Source of the DNA: QAMX01 sp964515055
GTDB taxonomy: Bacteria; Bacillota; Clostridia; Oscillospirales; QAMX01
Length of the DNA: 64,000 bases
Assembly (NCBI GenBank): GCA_964515055.1
Contig: CAZEUG010000002.1
Span: 62,001-126,000, forward strand
Direction: 5' to 3'
The notes beneath the pieces were generated by a model, which saw only the letters and a list, made by a program, of their open reading frames with translations, was not told the DNA's origin and made no database searches. Position numbers and translations under genes: made by a program. This document shows positions 16,204 to 24,850 of the stretch, in pieces. Every line of letters starts with the position of its first letter. Positions within the stretch are counted from its first letter, which is position 1.

Positions 16204-17772
16204 TTATTTCAGCATACTGGCTTCCCAGCAATCCGGCGCTTTGAGGCCGAACAGTGCGGCAACGGTCGGTGCGACATTCGCCAGACCGAATTCGCCGTCT
16301 GCCAGTTCAACGGTACGCTCTTTGTCGTAGACGATGAACGGAACCGGGTTCAGCGAGTGCGCGGTGCGCACCTGCAGCTTGCCCTTCTTATTCTTTTCGG
16401 CCATTTCATCGGCATTGCCGTGGTCGGCCGTCACGATCAGGGTGACGTTTTCCTCGTCACAGACAGCCTTCAGCCGTGCGAGCATCAGGTCCAACGCGGA
16501 GACAGCGACGATGGCCGCGTCCATGCTGCCGGTGTGGCCGACCATATCGCCGTTCGGGAAGTTGCAGCGGAGGAATCCATACTTCTTCGAGCGGATGGCA
16601 TCGATCAGATCGTCCGTGATTTCGGCGCATTTCATCCACGGCCGCTGGTCAAACGGGACGAGGTCGGAGGGGATTTCATGGAAGGTTTCGAGCTGTTCAT
16701 CGAACTTGCCGCTCTTGTTGCCGTTCCAGAAATAGGTCACATGACCGTATTTCTGCGTTTCGCTGACGGCGTACTGGGCGATGTTGTTTTCGATCAGGAG
16801 CTCGGAGAGCGTATGGCGGATTTCCGGCGGATTGACGAGGAAGCGCTTCGGCAGCTTCAGGTCGCCGTCATACTGCAGCATACCGGCATAGACAACCTGC
16901 GGACGGCGCTCGCGGTCAAAGAACGTGAACTGGTCATCGTCGAACGCCATGCTGATTTCGATGGCGCGGTCGCCGCGGAAGTTGAAGAAGATCACGCTGT
17001 CGTTGTCTTCGATGGTGCCGACCGGCTGGCCGTTTTCGCCGATGACGAACGGCGGCAGATCCTGGTCAATCGCACCGGTCTCTTCGCGCAGCGTCTCAAT
17101 GGCGGCCTTGGCGGTTGCGAACTGGCGACCCTTGCCGAGGACGTGTGTATCCCAGCCGAGCTTGACCATATTCCAGTTGGCCTGGTAGCGGTCCATGGTG
17201 ATGACCATGCGGCCGCCGCCGGATGCGATTTTCGCGTCAAACGCGCCGTCGTTCAGCTCGGCCAGCTTTTCTTCCAGCGCATCGACGTACGTCAGCGCGG
17301 AGGTGGCGGGGACATCGCGGCCATCCAGCAGGATGTGGACGCGGCAGCGGCGGACACCGTCAGCCTTGGCGCGTTCCAGCATGGCAAACAGGTGGCTGAT
17401 GTTGGAGTGGACATTGCCGTCCGACAGCAGGCCTAAAAAGTGCAGCGTGGAGCCGTTCTGCACGCAGTTGCCGCTCGCCTCTTTCCAGGCGTCGGAGTCA
17501 TAGATTTTGCCGCTTTCGATGGATTCATTGACCAGCTTGGCGCCCTGCGAATAGATCTGGCCGCAGCCGAGGGCGTTATGGCCGACCTCGCTGTTGCCCA
17601 TATCGTCATCAGTCGGCAGACCGACAGCGGTGCCGTGTGCCTTCAGGCGAACCGTCGGGCATTCAGCCAGCAGCTGATCGAGTGTCGGCGTGTGTGCCGC
17701 CGTGACGGCATCCCCGATGCCGGTTTTCGAAAATCCTACGCCGTCCATGACGACAAGAAGAATGGGTTTCAT
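16204..17772 (-). CDS. gpmI: 2,3-bisphosphoglycerate-independent phosphoglycerate mutase
   Basis: A 522-residue alkaline-phosphatase-fold mutase that interconverts 3- and 2-phosphoglycerate with Mn2+. VVMDGVGFS gives the first metal Asp, and the phosphorylated serine is Ser61 in GNSEVGHNALG. Later metal ligands are in VTADHGNADEM. The length and motifs match iPGM. The ATG has an AGGAAAGC-type site. It is downstream of the isomerase gene (39-base gap) and not in a gap-pgk-tpi cluster. Confidence 0.95.
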   Translation of the reverse strand: MKPILLVVMDGVGFSKTGIGDAVTAAHTPTLDQLLAECPTVRLKAHGTAVGLPTDDDMGNSEVGHNALGCGQIYSQGAKLVNESIESGKIYDSDAWKEASGNCVQNGSTLHFLGLLSDGNVHSNISHLFAMLERAKADGVRRCRVHILLDGRDVPATSALTYVDALEEKLAELNDGAFDAKIASGGGRMVITMDRYQANWNMVKLGWDTHVLGKGRQFATAKAAIETLREETGAIDQDLPPFVIGENGQPVGTIEDNDSVIFFNFRGDRAIEISMAFDDDQFTFFDRERRPQVVYAGMLQYDGDLKLPKRFLVNPPEIRHTLSELLIENNIAQYAVSETQKYGHVTYFWNGNKSGKFDEQLETFHEIPSDLVPFDQRPWMKCAEITDDLIDAIRSKKYGFLRCNFPNGDMVGHTGSMDAAIVAVSALDLMLARLKAVCDEENVTLIVTADHGNADEMAEKNKKGKLQVRTAHSLNPVPFIVYDKERTVELADGEFGLANVAPTVAALFGLKAPDCWEASMLK

Positions 17773-17811
17773 ATTGTTTCCAGCTTTCCTTTTCAGATTT
17801 GATATCCAGTT

Positions 17812-18678
17812 TTATTTGCAGTCGATCCAGCGCTTCAGGTTGGCAATGCCGCACTCAATCGCCTGCAGTGTTTTTTCCATGCCTTCAAATTCAACGGTGA
17901 CATAGCCGTCATAGCCGGCGGTTTTCAGGATGCGGAGATCCTGGCGCACCGGGACGACGCCGTGACCGATGACCGTGCCGCGCAGGTAGTTCCCGGCGCG
18001 GGAGCAGAACCAGCCGTCTCCGGGGTTGTCCTCCATGCCGGATTTGCGGAGGAAATCCTTGGCGTGGACGTGGACGGTGAACGGAGCCACCTTGCCGACG
18101 GCAATGGCGCTGTCCTCATCGGCGCAGAGGAAGTTGCCCATATCGCAGAGCGCACCATAATTTGTGTGGTTGACAGCCGTGACCAGTGCGACAATCCGGT
18201 CGGCATCCTGCGCAAACAGCCCGTGGTTCTCGCTGCAGGTGCGGATGCCGCGGGCGGCGGCATATTCCGTGACGCGGCGGCAGCTCTCGGCCAGGCACGG
18301 CAGGACGGCGGGGAAGGTGCGGATGCCCTGATACCACGCCGGGAAACCGTATGTGACGTCGTGCCGCATGACGGGGACGCCCAGAATTTCAGCCAGATCG
18401 ACTTCACGGCACGCCTGCTCCACTGCATCGTCCGGGTTTTCGTCCTTCAGGAAATTCGCGCCGACTGCGTAGGCCACGATCGGCAGGCCGATTTTCTCGC
18501 TGTATGCGCGCAGCTCACGGGCGCGTTCCTCCTTTGTCATGCCCTCCGGCACGTCAAAGCCGGCAAACTCAAAGCCGTCTGCGCCGTGCTGCTTTGCATG
18601 ATCCATGGCGTCAAAGATGGTGAAATCCGCGTTGATCGCCTGGCTGTAGCTGTAGGAAGTGACCGATACTTTCATCAT
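17812..18678 (-). CDS. Sugar phosphate isomerase/epimerase family TIM barrel
   Basis: A 288-residue xylose-isomerase-like TIM barrel. Visible strands include ADGFEFAGFDVPEG, GVPVMRHDVTYG, IRTCSENHGLFAQD, YGALCDMGNFLCADE, FTVHVHAKDFL and GYVTVEFEGMEKT. The acidic and His residues in the last four are the expected metal ligands. The family converts sugars, inosose or hydroxypyruvate; the substrate cannot be told. The first of two adjacent ATG codons (18676-18678) is five bases from GGAG. It is 40 bases behind rpoD, and is followed by gpmI and nagA, suggesting sugar use. Confidence 0.75.
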   Translation of the reverse strand: MMKVSVTSYSYSQAINADFTIFDAMDHAKQHGADGFEFAGFDVPEGMTKEERARELRAYSEKIGLPIVAYAVGANFLKDENPDDAVEQACREVDLAEILGVPVMRHDVTYGFPAWYQGIRTFPAVLPCLAESCRRVTEYAAARGIRTCSENHGLFAQDADRIVALVTAVNHTNYGALCDMGNFLCADEDSAIAVGKVAPFTVHVHAKDFLRKSGMEDNPGDGWFCSRAGNYLRGTVIGHGVVPVRQDLRILKTAGYDGYVTVEFEGMEKTLQAIECGIANLKRWIDCK

Positions 18679-18718
18679 AATCTCTCCTCGATTCAATCGG
18701 ATACGGGGCAGACCCGCA

Positions 18719-19849
18719 TCAGTTTAGAAAATCCTTCAGGCGTTTGGAACGGCTCGGATGGCGGAGCTTGCGGAGTGCCTTCGCCTCAATCTGGCGGATG
18801 CGTTCCCGCGTGACATTGAACTCCTTGCCCACCTCTTCCAGGGTGCGGGAGCGGCCATCCTCCAGGCCGAAGCGAAGCTTCAGCACCATTTCCTCCCGCG
18901 GGGTCAGCGTTTTCAGAACGCCCATCAGCTGTTCCTTCAGCAGCAGGAAGCTCGCCGCTTCCGCCGGTTCCGGCACATCGTCATCCGGGATGAAGTCGCC
19001 CAGGTGGCTGTCTTCCTCTTCGCCGATCGGCGTTTCGAGAGAGACAGGATCCTGCGCAATCTTCATGATTTCGCGGACCTTGTCGATGTTCATGTTCATT
19101 TCTTCGGCAATTTCTTCCGGCTGCGGGTCATGTCCGAGCTCCTGCAGCAGCTGGCGGGAAACGCGGGTGACCTTGTTGATGGTTTCGACCATATGTACCG
19201 GGATGCGGATGGTTCTGGCCTGATCGGCAATGGCGCGGGTAATGGCCTGACGAATCCACCAGGTGGCATAGGTTGAAAATTTATAGCCCTTTGTATAGTC
19301 GAATTTTTCGACGGCTTTGATCAGGCCGAGGTTGCCTTCCTGAATCAGATCCAGAAAATGCATATTGCGACCCATGTAACGCTTTGCAATACTGACGACC
19401 AGTCGGAGGTTCGCCTCCACCAGCCGCTGCTTGGCGGCGACGTCACCTGCGGCCATCCGGTGCGCCAGTTCCGTCTCCTCATCGCTGGACAGAAGATCGA
19501 CCTTGCCGATTTCCTTCAGGTACATCCGGACGTGGTCGTCCACAGCCAGGTTTTCCATCAGGGATGCATCGCTCAAATCCTCCGGCGGGATTTCCTCCAG
19601 GCTGTCCAGATCCATATCCTCATCGGAAATCAGGTCGTCATCCGCCTGATTGACGTAATCCACCTGGATTTCTATGCCCATATTTTCGAGGCCGTCAATG
19701 AATTTGTCGATCTGCTCGCCGTCCAGGTTCAAATCCTTCAGCGTTTCGGAAACCTCCTTGTAGTTCAGCTTCCCGCGTTTTTTCCCCTGTTCGATAATAT
19801 CGTGCAGAACGTTCATTTTTCCTTCGTTTTCCACTGCGTTATCCTCCAT
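18719..19849 (-). CDS. rpoD: Primary sigma factor RpoD (SigA)
   Basis: A 376-residue housekeeping sigma factor. Region 1.1-like sequence (KKRGKLNYKEVSETLKDLNL) is followed by an acidic linker, region 1.2 (DDHVRMYLKEIGKVDLLS), region 2 (LVVSIAKRYMGRNMHFLDLI, then FSTYATWWIRQAITRAI for -10 recognition), region 3 and region 4 (TLEEVGKEFNVTRERIRQIE, the -35 helix-turn-helix). The start overlaps the end of dnaG by 11 bases. A second ATG at 19816 with AAGGA close upstream could be the true start. The dnaG-rpoD order is the classical macromolecular-synthesis arrangement. Confidence 0.95.
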   Translation of the reverse strand: MEDNAVENEGKMNVLHDIIEQGKKRGKLNYKEVSETLKDLNLDGEQIDKFIDGLENMGIEIQVDYVNQADDDLISDEDMDLDSLEEIPPEDLSDASLMENLAVDDHVRMYLKEIGKVDLLSSDEETELAHRMAAGDVAAKQRLVEANLRLVVSIAKRYMGRNMHFLDLIQEGNLGLIKAVEKFDYTKGYKFSTYATWWIRQAITRAIADQARTIRIPVHMVETINKVTRVSRQLLQELGHDPQPEEIAEEMNMNIDKVREIMKIAQDPVSLETPIGEEEDSHLGDFIPDDDVPEPAEAASFLLLKEQLMGVLKTLTPREEMVLKLRFGLEDGRSRTLEEVGKEFNVTRERIRQIEAKALRKLRHPSRSKRLKDFLN

Positions 19850-21599
19850 CCCGCTGTTTGTTCTTCATCTTTACCATGCGTTCCAGCATATCCTGCTGAT
19901 CTTCGCCGTCCGCCATGAGGCGGCGGCGCGACAGCGCTGCGCACAAATCCTCCAGCTCCCGCTCCGGGTTGATGTGCGGCCGTTTGGCCGCAAGAATCCG
20001 GCTCAGCAGGCGAACCGTACCATCATCGGCTTCGCCACTGATGCGGTTGAGGTGGAATGACGCATCCGTCCGGATTTTCTGCACCAGCAGTTCAAAAATC
20101 CGTGCCAGCTCCGCCGATGTAAAATCCTCCGGCTGAAGCCGGGCAGCGGCGCGTTCGGCCAGCGCCGGGCGCTCCGCAATCAATGCAATCAGGTCTTCCT
20201 CAGCGCGGGCCGAGGCCGGATTTTCATAGTGGACGCCCATCTCCCTCGGCGGCTGAATGCGCTGCTCCACGCTGACATCGGCCGCGTGCTGTTTTTTCTG
20301 TTCGGTGCGGACGCGCTTTTTGCGAATCGCCGCAATTTCGGCCAGCACGGCATCGCGGCTGACACCGGCCGCCTCCGCCACGCGCCCGGCATAGACTTCC
20401 GTTTCGATTTTGGAGCCCAGCTCTGCCAGCAGCTGTGCCGCGCTGCGGATATAGCGGATGCGTTCCTCGTCATTTTGCAGATCGACGCCCGTTTTCAGGG
20501 CAGCCAGGCGGTAATCCATCTGCTCCTCGCTGCGCTCCAGCACCCGTGCAAACGCTTCCGCGCCGTTGGTGCGGATGAATTCATCCGGGTCTTTTCCTCC
20601 CGGAACGCGCAGAATCCGGACGGTTTTCTCCGTCACCTGTGACAGAACCTTCACCGCCCGCTCCGTCGCCGCAGTTCCGGCGGCGTCCGTGTCGTAGGCG
20701 ATGATGATCTGATCGGCGGCCTTGGCCAGCATCCGTGCCTGCTCCTCCGTCAATGCGGTACCCAACGAAGCAACGGCGAAGCCAAAGCCGGCCTGATGCA
20801 GTGAAACGACGTCCATATAGCCCTCAACCAGCAGAATCCGGTGATCGCCGGATTTTTTGGCGAGCTGATAGGCATACAGGTTATTTTTCTTGGAGAATAC
20901 GGGCGTATTACCTGTATTCAGGTATTTTTGTCCCTTGACATCGGCAGCCAGCACACGGCCGCCGAAGCCCACCACGTTCCCGCGGACGTCAATGATCGGG
21001 AACATGAGCCGGTGTCGGAATGTATCATAAATGCTGCGTTCGCCCTTTTTGGCCAGTCCGGCCTCCACTAACTCATAGTCGGCGAAGCCCTTGCCCTTGA
21101 GGTAGCGCGTCAGTGCGTCCCAGGAATCAGGGGCATAGCCGATACCAAACCGGCGAATCGTCGCCGCAGTCAGGCCGCGGCGGCGCACATAGGCCAGCGC
21201 CTCCTCCGAGGTTTTGTCCGCCAGCCGGTCATGGAAAAACCGGGCAGCCAGGCGGTTTGCCTCCAGTGTGCGTTTGCGGAGGTCGGCCAGCCGGTCATTT
21301 TCGCCCTGCGGCATTTCCATATGGTACATTTCGGCAAGGAACGCCACGGCCTCCGGAAATTCGAGCCGTTCGACCTCCATGATGAACTGGATAACGCCGC
21401 CGCCCTTTCCGCAGCCGAAGCAATAGTACAGACCCTTGTCATCATCCACCGTAAAGGAAGCGGTTTTCTCCCCATGGAACGGGCAGAGTCCCCAGAGGCG
21501 GCCACCGCGATTGGTCAGCTGGGTATAGCGGGAAACGACCTGTGCCAGATCGGCACGCGCCGTCAGCTCATCCAGAAATTCCGGGGGAATTCGCGCCAT
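19839..21599 (-). CDS. dnaG: DNA primase
   Basis: A 586-residue primase. The CHC2 zinc finger has C39, H42, C60 and C63 (LCPFHGEKTASF, YYCFGCGKGG). The TOPRIM core has LLVEGYMDVVSLHQAGF and the IIAYDTDAAG acidic motif. The C-terminal part is the helicase-interaction domain. The ATG at 21597-21599 is chosen because AAAGGAGG is eight bases upstream; the ATG two codons earlier is too close to that site. It is followed by rpoD with an 11-base overlap. Confidence 0.95.
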   Translation of the reverse strand: MARIPPEFLDELTARADLAQVVSRYTQLTNRGGRLWGLCPFHGEKTASFTVDDDKGLYYCFGCGKGGGVIQFIMEVERLEFPEAVAFLAEMYHMEMPQGENDRLADLRKRTLEANRLAARFFHDRLADKTSEEALAYVRRRGLTAATIRRFGIGYAPDSWDALTRYLKGKGFADYELVEAGLAKKGERSIYDTFRHRLMFPIIDVRGNVVGFGGRVLAADVKGQKYLNTGNTPVFSKKNNLYAYQLAKKSGDHRILLVEGYMDVVSLHQAGFGFAVASLGTALTEEQARMLAKAADQIIIAYDTDAAGTAATERAVKVLSQVTEKTVRILRVPGGKDPDEFIRTNGAEAFARVLERSEEQMDYRLAALKTGVDLQNDEERIRYIRSAAQLLAELGSKIETEVYAGRVAEAAGVSRDAVLAEIAAIRKKRVRTEQKKQHAADVSVEQRIQPPREMGVHYENPASARAEEDLIALIAERPALAERAAARLQPEDFTSAELARIFELLVQKIRTDASFHLNRISGEADDGTVRLLSRILAAKRPHINPERELEDLCAALSRRRLMADGEDQQDMLERMVKMKNKQRDGG

Positions 21600-21641
21600 G
21601 TCCATCGCCTCCTTTTCCGAGTTCGGGCACTGCTGCGGCGT

Positions 21642-22385
21642 TTACAGGATGGCCTCCGTGCCGTCCAGTGCGATGACAACCGGGATATCCAACTTCTTCG
21701 CCAGCGCCTGAATCAGCGGGACGCCGCTGCGGCCATATTGGATGCCGTAATGATTGAAGATGATTTTTTCCGCGCCGGAGTCCTTGAGAATCGGCTCATA
21801 CAGCGCCGCATCGAAATGCGCCGTTTCGCAGACGACAATCTGCGGGCGCTCAGCCAGCAGCGGTAGCGGGAAATCGACGTCCGGGCTGCGCAGATCCCCG
21901 GTAAACAGGATTTTCCTGCCGGTTGCCACTTCTTCGAGCAGGAACGCATAGGAAATATCGCAGTGCTGTGTCCGGCAGGCCGTCACGCGGAGAACTCCGT
22001 CATCGAAAATAACGCCGGGCTGAATCACGCGGAAATCCATCGGGCGAAGTGTCGCATTCAGTGTGGAAAACCAGCCATTCAGCGCCTGAATGCCCCGTTC
22101 ATGCGGGAAAAAGACGGCAGCATCGACCGTCCGGAAATACCAGTTGGCCAGATCGACAAAGCTGAGCAGGCCGTCAATGTGGTCGCCGTGGAGATGCGTC
22201 AGGAAGATGCCCTTGACGGAATCCGGTGCCATGTCGCGTGTGATCAGTTCGTCAATCGCCTGCATACCCATATCGACAAAATAGCGGTTCGTTCCGCATT
22301 CGACGAGTGCGCAGGAGCAGTGCCGGTGCTTTTCCGGCACACCGTGGCTTGTCCCTAAAAAAATCAGTCTCATGATCTGTTTCAC
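21642..22385 (-). CDS. MBL-fold metallo-hydrolase (RNase Z-like)
   Basis: A 247-residue metallo-beta-lactamase-fold protein. The motif THLHGDHIDGL is the metal-binding HxHxDH; ILFTGDLRSPD gives the bridging Asp; NHYG and a final Gly-rich segment complete the site. The N-terminus RLIFLGTSHGVP is close to RNase Z and related phosphodiesterases, but the exosite insertion is not obvious, so a general phosphodiesterase is likely. The start is taken as GTG 22385 close to AAAGG; ATG at 22373 is the alternative. It lies between dgt and dnaG. Confidence 0.75.
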   Translation of the reverse strand: MKQIMRLIFLGTSHGVPEKHRHCSCALVECGTNRYFVDMGMQAIDELITRDMAPDSVKGIFLTHLHGDHIDGLLSFVDLANWYFRTVDAAVFFPHERGIQALNGWFSTLNATLRPMDFRVIQPGVIFDDGVLRVTACRTQHCDISYAFLLEEVATGRKILFTGDLRSPDVDFPLPLLAERPQIVVCETAHFDAALYEPILKDSGAEKIIFNHYGIQYGRSGVPLIQALAKKLDIPVVIALDGTEAIL

Positions 22386-22416
22386 GCTTCCTTTCTGTTT
22401 GGAGCTGTGTTGTTTT

Positions 22417-23454
22417 TTAGAAAATATGCCAGTTTTTTGGGATATAGATCTCTTTGAAAATTTCGACAGCGTAGCGATCCGTCATGCTGGAAAGATAGTC
22501 GCACAGGACACGCGGAATGCTCTCCTGCGCCAGCATGGCCAGGTACATGGGCGGCAGCTCCTCGAGCCGCCGTTCAAAATACCGGTACAGCTCTTCGAGA
22601 ATCAGCCGCGCCTTGGACTCCTCGCTTTTGGCGGTCGGGTTCTGGTAGACATGGGCAAACAGAAAATCGCGCAGCCCATCCGTCGCTGCGCCGACACCGG
22701 GCGACATGGCAATGACAAAGCCCTGCGCCGTCAGCCCGCTGTTTTGGATGGCGTCTACGACCATCGTATTGATCCGATCGTGCGTTGTGCGGCCGAGTAT
22801 GTCGCCAAACGCGGACGGGATATCAGATTCGTGCAGGACACCGGCGCGGACGGCGTCATCGATGTCGTGATTGATGTACGCAACGCGATCCGACATGGCG
22901 ACAATGCGCCCTTCAAAGGTATCGGCGCGTTTGGGGCCGGTATGGCAGAGAATCCCATCGCGAACCTCTGCAGTCAGATTCAGGCCGCGGCCGTTGTTTT
23001 CCAGCACATCCACAACGCGGAGGCTGTTTTCATTGTGCTTGAAGGAGATTCCGGCGATTTCCGCCAGGGCGCGTTCGCCCGCATGGCCAAACGGGGTGTG
23101 ACCCAGATCGTGTCCCAGGGCGATGGCCTCCGTCAGGTCTTCATTCAGGCAAAGGGCGCGCGCAATGGTGCGGGCAATCTGCGAAACCTCGAGCGTATGC
23201 GTCAGGCGGGTTCGGTAATGGTCGCCGTCCGGCGACAGGAACACCTGCGTTTTATGCTTGAGGCGGCGAAACGACTTCGCGTGCAGAATTCTGTCCCGGT
23301 CGCGCTGGAAGCAGGTGCGGACAGGGCATGGCGGTTCCTCCCGGAGACGCCCGGCAGAGTCCCCTGCAAATGCAGCCGACGCACAGAGCGACTCCCGCTC
23401 CCGCCGTTCATTCTGCAGACGAATGCGATGTGTTTCAGCAGTTTGCGCGTCCAT
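22417..23454 (-). CDS. dgt: HD-domain deoxynucleoside triphosphate triphosphohydrolase (dGTPase-like)
   Basis: The HD-domain dNTPase family hydrolyses dGTP or other dNTPs to the nucleoside and triphosphate. The diagnostic string is present: QRDRDRILHAKSFRRLKHK, then HYRTRLTHTLEVSQIARTIA and AIALGHDLGHTPFGHAGE with the HD metal site, plus a third metal Asp in MSDRVAYINHDIDD. The start is uncertain: the frame is open back to 23571, and ATG 23454 gives the usual N-terminal length (345 residues) although its ribosome site is weak. Gene order dgt-dnaG-rpoD is common in Clostridia. Confidence 0.85.
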   Translation of the reverse strand: MDAQTAETHRIRLQNERRERESLCASAAFAGDSAGRLREEPPCPVRTCFQRDRDRILHAKSFRRLKHKTQVFLSPDGDHYRTRLTHTLEVSQIARTIARALCLNEDLTEAIALGHDLGHTPFGHAGERALAEIAGISFKHNENSLRVVDVLENNGRGLNLTAEVRDGILCHTGPKRADTFEGRIVAMSDRVAYINHDIDDAVRAGVLHESDIPSAFGDILGRTTHDRINTMVVDAIQNSGLTAQGFVIAMSPGVGAATDGLRDFLFAHVYQNPTAKSEESKARLILEELYRYFERRLEELPPMYLAMLAQESIPRVLCDYLSSMTDRYAVEIFKEIYIPKNWHIF

Positions 23455-23631
23455 GTGATCACCGTCCATCCGTTGTCCGTTTCGGTTCCTGTCGTCCTCG
23501 GCAAAGCACTCCATGGATACAATCCGCATTTCGCGCGGAAAACCCTCTTTTTGCGAGAGCGCTTTCGTCATTTTCGGCTCATCGTCCGATTGAAAGGGCG
23601 ATTTTTCAGGTTTCTTTGTGGATTTTGCCGT

Positions 23632-24567
23632 TTATTGCAGACCCATTGCCGCGTTCAGGCGTTCTGACAGCTCATGCGCGGCGTTGTAGCCCATGCGTTT
23701 ATTGCGGTCATTCATGGCGGCGACCTCGATGATAATGGCCAGGTTGCGCCCCGGGCGCACCGGCACCGTCAGGGACGGCACATCGATGCCCAAAATGTTC
23801 GTGTATTCCGTATCCTCGCCCAGGCGGTCATAGATTTTGCCCTCTTTCCAGGGTTCCAGATGAATCACCAGATCCACCTTTTCCGTCATTTTGACGGCAG
23901 CCATACCGAACAGGCGCTTGACGTCAATGATGCCGATGCCGCGCAGCTCGACAAAATGGCGAATGATTTCCGGCGCGCTGCCAACCAGCGTTTTCGACGA
24001 GACGCGTTTGATCTCAACGGCATCGTCGGCGATCAGGCGGTGGCCGCGCTTCACGAGCTCGATGGCCGTTTCGCTCTTGCCGACGCCGCTGTCGCCCATG
24101 AGCAGGATGCCCTCGCCGTACACCTCAATCAGCACGCCGTGCCGGGTGATGCGCGGAGCCAGGTGGATTTTCAGCGAAGCGATCAGCGCGCTCAGCGTGG
24201 TGGAGGAGTCTTCCTTTGTCCGCAGAATCGTCACGCCGTACTCCTTCGCCAGCTCCAGACATTCAGGATACGGTTCAATGTTGCGCGTAATGATCAGCGC
24301 GGGAATGTTCATTTTGAAGAGCTTTTCCAGAGAGGAACGGCGGCGCTCCGGCGTAAACCGGCTCAGGAAGGTCGTTTCGACCTTGCCGATCATCTGGAGA
24401 CGTTCATTGTCGAAGAAATCATAAAACCCGGCCAGCTGAAGTCCGCAGCGGTTGACATCGTCCGAATAGACCAGAATATCCCGATAGCCCTCCGGTGCCG
24501 TTTCAACTGTAAAGGCCAGCTCATCAATCAGCGTTCCGAGTGCCACACTGTATCGGACACTATCCAT
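23632..24567 (-). CDS. hprK: HPr kinase/phosphorylase
   Basis: A 311-residue bifunctional enzyme that phosphorylates HPr on Ser46 and removes the phosphate, controlling carbon catabolite repression in Gram-positive bacteria. The P-loop GDSGVGKS is at 158-165, IADDAVEI follows, and the signature LRGIGIIDVKRLFG is intact. The ATG at 24567 is chosen since GAGGAG lies ten bases upstream; the open frame further upstream overlaps the promoter. It has its own promoter (24647-24676) and is divergent from the RiPP locus. Confidence 0.95.
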   Translation of the reverse strand: MDSVRYSVALGTLIDELAFTVETAPEGYRDILVYSDDVNRCGLQLAGFYDFFDNERLQMIGKVETTFLSRFTPERRRSSLEKLFKMNIPALIITRNIEPYPECLELAKEYGVTILRTKEDSSTTLSALIASLKIHLAPRITRHGVLIEVYGEGILLMGDSGVGKSETAIELVKRGHRLIADDAVEIKRVSSKTLVGSAPEIIRHFVELRGIGIIDVKRLFGMAAVKMTEKVDLVIHLEPWKEGKIYDRLGEDTEYTNILGIDVPSLTVPVRPGRNLAIIIEVAAMNDRNKRMGYNAAHELSERLNAAMGLQ

Positions 24568-24646
24568 TTTGGAACATCTCCTCTCCGTTGTGAACCGGTG
24601 CATTTCCGTCGCGAAAAGCATCCGGTTCCAATTCTCATCCATTCTT

Positions 24647-24676
24647 ATTATACCATATCTGAGCCCTTTCCTGCAA
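24647..24676 (-). promoter_or_regulatory. Sigma-A promoter of hprK
   Basis: On the minus strand TTGCAG (24671-24676) and perfect TATAAT (24647-24652) are 18 bases apart, about 80 bases before the hprK start. Confidence 0.75.
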
Positions 24677-24755
24677 GTCTGTGCCGTTCGGAAAGGACTG
24701 ATTTCTTTCTTCGAAGCATCCGGCAATGCTTTTCCCGTTTCCGGTCAAATTCCGT

Positions 24756-24784
24756 TTGACAGGGAAATCGATATCTGTTATACT
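24756..24784 (+). promoter_or_regulatory. Sigma-A promoter of the RiPP-locus nucleotidyltransferase
   Basis: Perfect TTGACA (24756-24761), a 17-base spacer and TATACT (24779-24784). It drives the plus-strand gene starting at 24851. No clear operator is visible between the two divergent promoters. Confidence 0.85.
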
Positions 24785-24850
24785 GAAAGTGTCAGCCATT
24801 CGAATTGACTGTAGATTTCGAATATTTCCTGCGGAAGGAGTGCATTGGTC